Assembly: GCF_000518885.1 (NCBI RefSeq)
Contig: NZ_KI912519.1
Coordinates: forward strand, 116,992-171,023
Origin: Bacillus sp. J33
GTDB lineage: Bacteria > Bacillota > Bacilli > Bacillales > Cytobacillaceae
Length of the DNA stretch: 54,032 bases
Direction: 5' to 3'
The translations under genes and the position numbers were made by a program. Under the pieces are notes generated by a model. That model was not told the DNA's origin, ran no database searches, and saw only the letters and a list, made by a program, of their open reading frames with translations. Every line of letters starts with the position of its first letter. Position 1 is the stretch's first letter. Below are positions 47,496 to 54,032 of the stretch, piece by piece.

Positions 47496-48368
47496 CTATT
47501 CAATATTTTGAATTTGTTCCTTCATTTTTTCAAGCAAACTCTTTATTTCAACTACTTCAGCAGCAATGGCTGCATCATTTGCCTTAGAGCCAATTGTATT
47601 GGCTTCCCGGTTCATTTCCTGCAAAATAAAATCAAGTTTCCTTCCAACCGGCTCTGAAATTTGAAGCGTCTTTTCAAATTGGCCAATATGGCTTTGAAGC
47701 CTTGTCAGCTCCTCATTTATATCTGCTTTATCCGCGAACACCGCAACTTCTGTTAAAATACGCGGTTCATCAACCTGGCCATCAAGATATTCTTTTATCC
47801 TCTTTTCGAGTCTATCCTGGTATAACTGAACCACTTTAGGTGCATACTCCCTTAGGATGGCTACCCTTTTGCTTAACAGACCAAGGTGGCTGCGGACATC
47901 TTTTTCCAATTCAAGCCCCTCTGCTTTCCTCATTTCAGCCAATTGCAGGCATGCTTCTTCAGCAGCAGCAAGGACGAGCTGGCCCAATTCTTCATTGCCG
48001 GCCTCCTTTTCCTCAATGCCGATCAGTTCCTCCCGAATGACATCCTGAATGGATAGTTCATGTTGAATATTGTACTTTGTTTTTATTGCAGTTATGTATT
48101 GATAATATTCATCTAAAAGTTCCCAGTCAACATTTACTTTCCTGCTGGCCAGGCCATCACCTTCAATTGTTATGTAAACTTCTATTCTTCCTCTTTTAAG
48201 ATGCTCACCCAGCTTTTTCTTGATTTTATCTTCCATTTGCATCAGCTGTCTGGGCATACGAATTTGAAACTCGGAAAAACGATGGTTTACTGTTTTAATT
48301 TCGACAGTAATGGAATATTGTCCGGAATCTTTCTTGCTTCTGCCAAAGCCAGTCATACTTGCTACCAT
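47496..48368 (-). CDS. yloC: YicC family endoribonuclease YloC
   Basis: This 290-residue protein has the family start MVASMTGFGRSKK, TVEIKTVNHRF and the C-terminal acidic motif KLDFILQEMNREANTIGSKA. YicC-type proteins are endoribonucleases that degrade certain structured or small RNAs. The frame is open for 22 more codons, but ATG 48368 has AAGGAAG upstream and gives the family N-terminus. It is the first gene of the yloC-remA-gmk-rpoZ string. Confidence 0.95.
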   Translation of the reverse strand: MVASMTGFGRSKKDSGQYSITVEIKTVNHRFSEFQIRMPRQLMQMEDKIKKKLGEHLKRGRIEVYITIEGDGLASRKVNVDWELLDEYYQYITAIKTKYNIQHELSIQDVIREELIGIEEKEAGNEELGQLVLAAAEEACLQLAEMRKAEGLELEKDVRSHLGLLSKRVAILREYAPKVVQLYQDRLEKRIKEYLDGQVDEPRILTEVAVFADKADINEELTRLQSHIGQFEKTLQISEPVGRKLDFILQEMNREANTIGSKANDAAIAAEVVEIKSLLEKMKEQIQNIE

Positions 48369-48520
48369 TTTGTTACACTTCCTTTGGGAAAAGCACAGCT
48401 TTTTAGAAACTCTTGTCTGCACTGTATACTTCAACAGTCTAAGCAGCCATGATGACTGTGCAGTCTATGAATAAAGATAAAGTAAATTAATGGGGATTTA
48501 TAACTTGCATTTTTTTGTGC

Positions 48521-48555
48521 AAAAAAGAAAGGTAATAGAGCCTTCTCTACTACCT
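48521..48555 (-). terminator. Terminator of the Ca2+ ATPase gene
   Basis: On the minus strand GGTAGTAGAG and CTCTATTACC form a stem with one mismatch, followed by TTTCTTTTTT. It lies about 20 bases after the ATPase stop. Confidence 0.8.
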
Positions 48556-48573
48556 TAAGGATTATAACACATT

Positions 48574-51252
48574 TTATTTTGTTTTTCTTGCCAAAAATGT
48601 ACCTGCCAGCAAAAATGTTGGAATGGCTGACAGACCTGTGATCATTAGCCAGTCTCCCAGTTCAATTGGTACAGTGTGGAAAATCGGCTGAAGAGGAGGA
48701 TAGTATATAACCACCAGAACTAGAACGAGCGACGAGATAACTGCCCAAACCAAGTATTTATTGCCAAGCGGGTTTCGTGAAAACACCGATTTCTCACTTC
48801 GGCAATCAAACACATGGATCAGCTGCGCCATGACAAGGGTGGCAAATGCTACAGTCTGGGCGTATGCAAGATGGTCTGGGTTTGCTTTATAAGCAAAAAT
48901 AAACGCCAGCAATGTGACAAGCCCTATTAAAAACCCTCGGGATACTACCTTCCAGCCAAGCCCTCTTGAAAACACACCTTCCTTCGGACTTCTCGGCTTT
49001 CGTTTCATTACATTTTCCTCTGGCTTATCGAGCCCGAGAGCCATTGCCGGCAGGCCATCCGTAACAAGGTTTACCCAGAGAATTTGAATTGGCACTAACG
49101 GCAGAGGAAGAGCGAGCAGCATGGCGAATAGCATTACAAGAATCTCTCCTACATTTGAAGCAAGCAGGTATCTGATAAACTTGCGGATGTTTTCGTATAT
49201 ATTTCTTCCTTCTTTTATAGCTGCTTTAATGGTAGCAAAATTGTCATCAAGCAGCACAAGAGCGGACGCTTCTTTAGCTACATCGGTTCCTGTTATGCCC
49301 ATTGATATTCCGATATCCGCTGCTTTTATGGCAGGTGCATCATTGACTCCATCCCCTGTCATAGCTACTATATGCCCTCTATTTTGAAGTGCTTTTACAA
49401 TTTTAAGCTTATGCTCAGGTGAAACCCTTGCAAAAACGGCTACATCTTCAACGACATTTTCCAGGTCTTCTACAGACATTTCGGATAGGTCCTTTCCCTG
49501 GAGAACTCTAGATCCCTGTGTTAAAATGCCCAGCTGTTTGGCGATTGCTTGCGCTGTAATCACATGGTCGCCTGTGATCATGACTGTTTTTATGCCGGCT
49601 TCCTTGCACTCCTTTACAGCTTCCCTTACTTCTGGTCTTGGCGGATCAATCATTCCCTGCAGGCCAATAAAAGTTAACCCCTGTTCCGCCTCTTTTTCAT
49701 CAAGTATGACATTCTTAGAGGGGATTTCCTTAAAACCGATTGCAATCGTCCGTAAAGCCTGCGAAGCAAGATCCTCAATAGCTCCCTGTATTTCCCCAGT
49801 GAGCTCTCTTGAAAGGATTTGGCGTTTCCCATCCCAAAGAACTGCTTCACTTTTTCCGACCAAGACATCAGGCGCGCCTTTTGTCACAATAAATTGTCTG
49901 CCATTCTGGTCCTTAATGACAACACTCATCATTTTCCTTGCAGAATCAAATGGAAACTCATTAATAATCCGGAATTGATTTAACAAACTGCTCCTGTTAT
50001 AGCCCGCCTTCATTGCAGCTACAAGCAGCGCCCCCTCTGTCGGATCCCCATCAATAACAAACTCATTATTTTTCTGCTGGATTTCTGCATGGTTGCACAG
50101 CATCCCAAACATCAGCATCTGCTGAAGGGCTTTATCACTTTTAGGTTCAATTTGATTATCATCCCGGTAAAATTGCCCTTGCGGCTCATAGCCAACCCCA
50201 TCAACTTTCCACTCTTTTCCGCCGCTCCAGAGGCGGGTAACTGTCATTTTATTTTGAGTCATGGTTCCTGTTTTATCAGAACAGATAACAGATGCACATC
50301 CTAGGGTTTCGACCGCAGGGAGCTTTCGTACGATGGCGTTTTTCTTAATCATCCTTTGGACACCAAGGGATAGGGCGACCGTAACGATGGCAGGAAGACC
50401 TTCAGGTATGGCTGCGACAGCCAGGGAAACACCAGCAAGGAACATTGTATACAGCTCCTGGCCCTGAGCTACCCCAGCAGCCACAACTAGCACTGTCAGT
50501 AATATTGCAGCCGTTATCAGAATTTTCCCAAGCTGTTCCAGCCTGCGCTGCAAAGGTGTAACCATTGTTTCCGCATTTTGCAGCATATCGGCAATCTGGC
50601 CCATTGCTGTATTCATTCCTGTACCCACTACAACACCTAATCCGTTTCCGCGGGTCACCATGGTACCCATGAATGCCATATTTTGCATATCCCCAATTGC
50701 AAGGTTAGCCGTTTTCAAAGAGCCTGTTGTTTTAGCTACAGGTAAAGATTCACCCGTTAATGCAGATTCCTCAATTTCCAGGCTGTTGGATTCTACTAAT
50801 CTGACATCTGCCCCAATCCTATCGCCTGTAGAAAATTTAAGCAGATCACCGACTACAACTTCTTTCGAAGGAATCTTCTTCCACTGCCCATCCCTTAGGG
50901 CGATGACTTGAGGAGCTGATAACTCTTTAAGAGCGTGAAGGGACTTTTCTGCTTTCCTCTCTTGAAAAAATCCTAAAAAACCATTTATAACTACAATCGC
51001 AATAATAGCTATCGCATCTATATATTCACCAAGGAGCCCTGAAATCAAAGTAGCTGCCAATAAGACAAGGACCATGAAATCTTTGAATTGACTAAAAAAT
51101 AAGAGCAAAGCCGACTGCTTTTCTCCCTCTTGCAATTCGTTATAGCCATATTGTTTGCGCCGTTTCTTTGCATCATCCTCCGTTAAGCCCGCCTTCATAT
51201 CGGTATTTAAGGCTTGCTCGACCTCTCTTTCGTTCATCTCATGGAACTTCAT
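48574..51252 (-). CDS. yloB: P-type calcium-transporting ATPase
   Basis: This 892-residue P2A-type ATPase has TGES at 167-170 (actuator), the ion-binding motif IPEGLPA in the fourth membrane helix (about 282-288), the phosphorylated Asp326 in DKTGT and the hinge TGDGVNDAPA. About ten membrane helices are expected. In B. subtilis YloB is a SERCA-like Ca2+ pump made in sporulation. The ATG at 51252 matches the conserved N-terminus MKFHEM, but the strong GGAGG is 15 bases away and better placed for a three-codon upstream frame. Confidence 0.95.
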   Translation of the reverse strand: MKFHEMNEREVEQALNTDMKAGLTEDDAKKRRKQYGYNELQEGEKQSALLLFFSQFKDFMVLVLLAATLISGLLGEYIDAIAIIAIVVINGFLGFFQERKAEKSLHALKELSAPQVIALRDGQWKKIPSKEVVVGDLLKFSTGDRIGADVRLVESNSLEIEESALTGESLPVAKTTGSLKTANLAIGDMQNMAFMGTMVTRGNGLGVVVGTGMNTAMGQIADMLQNAETMVTPLQRRLEQLGKILITAAILLTVLVVAAGVAQGQELYTMFLAGVSLAVAAIPEGLPAIVTVALSLGVQRMIKKNAIVRKLPAVETLGCASVICSDKTGTMTQNKMTVTRLWSGGKEWKVDGVGYEPQGQFYRDDNQIEPKSDKALQQMLMFGMLCNHAEIQQKNNEFVIDGDPTEGALLVAAMKAGYNRSSLLNQFRIINEFPFDSARKMMSVVIKDQNGRQFIVTKGAPDVLVGKSEAVLWDGKRQILSRELTGEIQGAIEDLASQALRTIAIGFKEIPSKNVILDEKEAEQGLTFIGLQGMIDPPRPEVREAVKECKEAGIKTVMITGDHVITAQAIAKQLGILTQGSRVLQGKDLSEMSVEDLENVVEDVAVFARVSPEHKLKIVKALQNRGHIVAMTGDGVNDAPAIKAADIGISMGITGTDVAKEASALVLLDDNFATIKAAIKEGRNIYENIRKFIRYLLASNVGEILVMLFAMLLALPLPLVPIQILWVNLVTDGLPAMALGLDKPEENVMKRKPRSPKEGVFSRGLGWKVVSRGFLIGLVTLLAFIFAYKANPDHLAYAQTVAFATLVMAQLIHVFDCRSEKSVFSRNPLGNKYLVWAVISSLVLVLVVIYYPPLQPIFHTVPIELGDWLMITGLSAIPTFLLAGTFLARKTK

Positions 51253-51282
51253 CCGGACATCACACTTCCTCCTTTGTGGTTT

Positions 51283-51370
51283 GAGAAAAGCGGAGAGCGG
51301 CTACGGAATGAGGAAAACCGCTGTGAAAACAAACGGCATCCCTTTCACCAGCGCTCACAGCTAGACATTA
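51283..51370. repeat. Short GAAAAGCG-type intergenic repeat
   Basis: The stretch begins GAGAAAAGCGGAGAGCGG and ends CAGCGCTCACAGCTAGACA, the same type of ends as the longer element at 881-1181. The centre differs. It lies directly upstream of the calcium ATPase gene. Confidence 0.5.
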
Positions 51371-51599
51371 AAGAGAATCCGCCATGGGCGGACCGTCCTG
51401 CTTCTGCTGCTAAAATTCAAGTGAAGCAGAGTTGTCCAATCTCACTCTAAAGAAAGCTTATTCAGCCCCGTCCAAAAAAATGCTATTATTAAGTTAGAAA
51501 AGCAGAATTGCTTAGTCTATCATGCAGTTACCTTTTAACTGAGATTTATACTTAGTTTAACTGCCTTATCAATCTTTTGAATCAGTTAATATCATTACC

Positions 51600-51908
51600 G
51601 GGGGATTAACTGCTATTTTTGCACCCTGGACAGATTTTCGGCGTTATTCTGCTGGATTAACTGCCATTTTTACTCCTTGGGTCCAATTATCGGCGTTATT
51701 CTGCTGGATTAACGACCATTTTTACTCCCTGGGTCCAATTATCGGCGTTATTCTGCTGGATTAACGACCATTTTTACTCCCTGCTTCCAATTATGGCGTT
51801 ATTCTGCTGGATTGACTGCCATTTTTACTCCTTGGGACCGATTTTCGGCGTTATTCAGCGGTATCATTTTGCTTTCCCTCTTTGGGTTCCGACATTCGGT
51901 ATTAATCG
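51600..51908. repeat. 52-bp tandem repeat array, about six units
   Basis: Units begin at about 51600, 51652, 51704, 51756, 51807 and 51859. Each has the shape CTGGATTAACTGCC-ATTTTTACTCC-TGGGTCCAATTATCGG-CGTTATT. Units 2 to 5 are nearly identical; units 1 and 6 are degenerate. There are no spacers. It lies in the 790-base spacer between the divergent calcium ATPase and rqcH genes. The remainder of that spacer (51371-51599 and 51909-52043) is AT-rich, with no gene seen. Confidence 0.92.
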
Positions 51909-52043
51909 TTTGCAAATCAGAACAAGTCCTTTAGGTTTGATTTTTATGAAATAAATGAAAAAATAATTCTAGAACTCTGCAGCAAGCTGCCAAGTTAACA
52001 GCTTAAAATAAATGCAATTTCCAATAGAAGAGGATGTTTCAAT

Positions 52044-53759
52044 ATGTCATTTGATGGTTTATTTACAAGAGCTATGACCAAAGAGCTCATTGAAACTTTA
52101 AAAGGCGGAAGAATCAATAAAATCCAGCAGCCTTACAAAAATGAAATTATTGCAGTTGTGCGGGCAAACGGTAAAAACCACAAACTTTTGCTGTCCGCCC
52201 ACCCAAGCCATGCCAGGGTCCAAATTACTAATGAAGCACACGAAAACCCTTCAGAACCGCCAATGTTCTGTATGCTTTTAAGAAAGTATCTTGAGGGGTA
52301 CATACTTGAGGATATCCATCAAATTGGTTTGGACCGAATTATCGTATTTGAAGTTAAAGGAAGAAATGAGATTGGAGATACATCGTACAAACAGCTGATT
52401 GTTGAAATAATGGGACGGCACAGCAACATTACTCTGGTGGATAAAGCACGAAACATTATTCTCGACAGCATTAAGCATGTTTCATTTGCGGTAAACAGCC
52501 ATCGTGCCATTTTGCCCGGACAGGAATATGTTCTCCCTCCTTCCCAGGATAAAACTAATCCCTTTGCGGCTGATGAACAGGAAATTTTACGCAGAATTGA
52601 CTTTAACAGCGGTAAAATTGATAAGCAGCTGGTTGCCAGCTTCGCTGGAATTTCCCCGCTGTTTGCGAAGGAAGTTATTCACCATGCAGGGCTTGCTAAC
52701 CGGACGACTGTACCCAAAAGCTTTCTGCATTTCATGGGTCTGGTAAAAGAACATTCCATAAAACCTGCCATTACAGCCGGGGAGCAAAAAGAAAGCTTCT
52801 ACTTATTTCCGCTGCAGCATATAAAAGGAGAAAGCCGCGAGTTCAATTCTCTAAGCGGAATGCTTGACCGCTATTATTTCGGCAAAGCTGAAAGAGATCG
52901 GGTCAAACAGCAATCAAATGACCTTGAGCGTTTTATTGTGAATGAAAAAGAAAAAAATGAAAAGAAAATTGAAAAGCTGAAGAGAACATTAAAAGAAGCG
53001 GAAAATGCCGATAAGCATCAATTGTTTGGTGAATTGATTACAGCAAATATATATGCCATCCAAAAAGGGATGAAAGAAGCTGAAGTTATCAATTATTACG
53101 ACGAAGAGGGCGGAACTATTGTAATTCCTTTGGATCCTCAGAAAACTCCGGCCGAAAATGCTCAAAAATATTTTACAAGATACCAAAAAGCAAAAAATGC
53201 CATTGTTGTGGTAAATGAGCAAATTAAGAAAGCGGAAGAAGAAGCAGCTTATTTCGATTCGCTCCTGCAGCAGGTAGAAACAGCTTCAACAAAGGATATT
53301 GCAGAAATTAGAGAGGAACTTGTTGAAGGCGGTTATTTAAGAGAAAGACAAAAACGCGGAAGCAAGAAGCAGCAAAACCTTAAGCCATCTCTTGATCGCT
53401 ACGCTGCCACAGACGGGACAGAAATCCTTGTTGGAAAAAATAATAAGCAAAATGACTATTTAACAAATAAAGTCGCGGCTCGGGATGAAATCTGGCTCCA
53501 TACAAAAGATATTCCAGGATCACACGTACTCATCCGCAGCAAGGATCCGGCCGAACAAACCATCCTTGAAGCTGCCTCCCTTGCAGCTTATTTCAGTAAA
53601 GCACGAAATTCAAGCTCAGTTCCAGTCGATTTCACCCAAATAAGGCATGTAAAAAAACCAAGCGGTGCAAAGCCTGGATTTGTGATTTATGACCATCAGC
53701 AGACGGTTTATGTGACACCGGATGAAGAGACCGTTTTGTCTTTAAAGCAAAATTCATGA
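52044..53759 (+). CDS. rqcH: Ribosome quality control protein RqcH (NFACT family)
   Basis: This 571-residue Rqc2/NEMF/RqcH protein binds stalled 50S subunits with peptidyl-tRNA and adds C-terminal alanine tails that mark the chain for proteolysis. It has NFACT-N ([19 protein letters not shown]), a helix-hairpin-helix middle, a long coiled coil (about 290-430) and the NFACT-R domain with [15 protein letters not shown] and [15 protein letters not shown]. Older annotations call it a fibronectin-binding protein. It is transcribed away from the ATPase gene and ends in a strong terminator. Confidence 0.96.
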   Translation: MSFDGLFTRAMTKELIETLKGGRINKIQQPYKNEIIAVVRANGKNHKLLLSAHPSHARVQITNEAHENPSEPPMFCMLLRKYLEGYILEDIHQIGLDRIIVFEVKGRNEIGDTSYKQLIVEIMGRHSNITLVDKARNIILDSIKHVSFAVNSHRAILPGQEYVLPPSQDKTNPFAADEQEILRRIDFNSGKIDKQLVASFAGISPLFAKEVIHHAGLANRTTVPKSFLHFMGLVKEHSIKPAITAGEQKESFYLFPLQHIKGESREFNSLSGMLDRYYFGKAERDRVKQQSNDLERFIVNEKEKNEKKIEKLKRTLKEAENADKHQLFGELITANIYAIQKGMKEAEVINYYDEEGGTIVIPLDPQKTPAENAQKYFTRYQKAKNAIVVVNEQIKKAEEEAAYFDSLLQQVETASTKDIAEIREELVEGGYLRERQKRGSKKQQNLKPSLDRYAATDGTEILVGKNNKQNDYLTNKVAARDEIWLHTKDIPGSHVLIRSKDPAEQTILEAASLAAYFSKARNSSSVPVDFTQIRHVKKPSGAKPGFVIYDHQQTVYVTPDEETVLSLKQNS

Positions 53760-53773
53760 TAAAAAGTAAGTAT

Positions 53774-53800
53774 CCGCCCGTAAAACGGGCGGTTTTAATT
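53774..53800 (+). terminator. Terminator of rqcH
   Basis: CCGCCCGT-AA-AACGGGCGG is followed by TTTTAATTT, 15 bases after the rqcH stop. Confidence 0.9.
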
Positions 53801-53802
53801 TC

Positions 53803-53841
53803 GCCCTATAAGGGCACTTTACTGACAATCCCCTAAAGGGG
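53803..53841. repeat. Two small hairpins, possible IS200/IS605 end structures
   Basis: GCCC-TATAA-GGGC (53803-53815) and CCCC-TAAA-GGGG (53830-53841) lie between the rqcH terminator and the downstream end of the tnpA gene. Elements of this family end in subterminal hairpins rather than inverted repeats. The exact element boundary cannot be set here. Confidence 0.4.
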
Positions 53842-53873
53842 ACTCTAAATTGACCGTCAACCGTTCACTCCTG

Positions 53874-54032
53874 TCACTTATCTTTAAATGGATCGACGTA
53901 TTCCCTCTTTGTCATATGGTCGCGTAATTTATCCTCAGCTTCCTGCTCGCGGATATATTTTGCTACTGTTTTCTGGTTGAGTCCCACCGTACTCACGTAA
54001 TATCCCTTAGCCCAAAATGTGCGGCTTCCGTG
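53874..54032 (-). mobile_element. tnpA: IS200/IS605 family transposase TnpA, C-terminal part
   Basis: The last 52 codons run off the window edge. They contain RTFWAKGYYVSTVGLNQKT followed by KYIREQ, in which the catalytic Tyr and, four residues on, the metal-binding Gln of the HUH Y1 transposase family are in place. The frame is intact and ends DPFKDK. These single-strand transposases insert without target duplication. Whether the element is complete cannot be judged because it continues beyond the window. Confidence 0.9.

Noticed and set aside
51600..51908. CRISPR array
   Set aside because: Units follow each other without unique spacers, the unit is 52 bases long, and no cas gene is nearby.

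Overview
The window is chromosomal DNA of an endospore-forming Bacillaceae bacterium, probably of the Bacillus/Cytobacillus type. The evidence is the 26-codon spoVM gene, Firmicutes-type proteins throughout, and a gene order that, read on the minus strand, follows the well-known Bacillus subtilis block running from rqcH (yloA) to khpA (ylqC). The species assignment is inference; no rRNA or tRNA gene was seen.

Layout from high to low coordinates, since most genes are on the minus strand. 54032-53874 is the C-terminal end of an IS200/IS605 TnpA. rqcH (+) follows, then a roughly 790-base spacer with a 52-bp tandem repeat array. The block 51252-33503 holds the Ca2+ P-type ATPase, the YicC-family RNase gene, remA, gmk, rpoZ, coaBC, priA, def, fmt, rsmB, rlmN, prpC, prkC, rsgA, rpe and thiN. 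These genes often overlap or sit a few bases apart, so many are probably co-transcribed. Next come spoVM (81 bases), rpmB (+) with a structured leader, the Asp23-family gene yloU, fakA, recG, the fapR-plsX-fabD-fabG lipid operon with a clear FapR operator, acpP, rnc, smc and ftsY. The low-coordinate end holds ylxM-ffh and rpsP-khpA.

The conserved order is broken between ftsY and ylxM. In B. subtilis these genes are neighbours; here about 14 kb lie between them. The insert has an NCS2-type permease (+) and one tightly coupled eight-gene minus-strand operon (15592-3334). The operon encodes a secreted or membrane-anchored glutamine-amidotransferase-like protein, an ABC ATPase, an ABC-2 permease, a membrane coiled-coil protein with a Gly/Ser linker, a MoxR AAA+ ATPase, a DUF58 protein, a BatA-like VWA membrane protein and a large membrane protein with two VWA domains. 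It is the best candidate in the window for an uncharacterised system, perhaps a MoxR/VWA remodelling machine coupled to an ABC exporter at the cell surface. The sdaAB-sdaAA pair that B. subtilis has between fakA and recG is absent.

Non-coding content is rich. There are three copies of one dispersed intergenic repeat (1-179, 3104-3230, 32325-32499), two members of a second class with GAAAAGCG ends (881-1181, 51283-51370), several factor-independent terminators, and a recG terminator that shares bases with the fapR promoter. Start codons were moved from the longest open frame where ribosome binding sites and family length argued for it (rpsP, fabD, fapR, recG, def, prpC, yloC and several genes of the insert operon).
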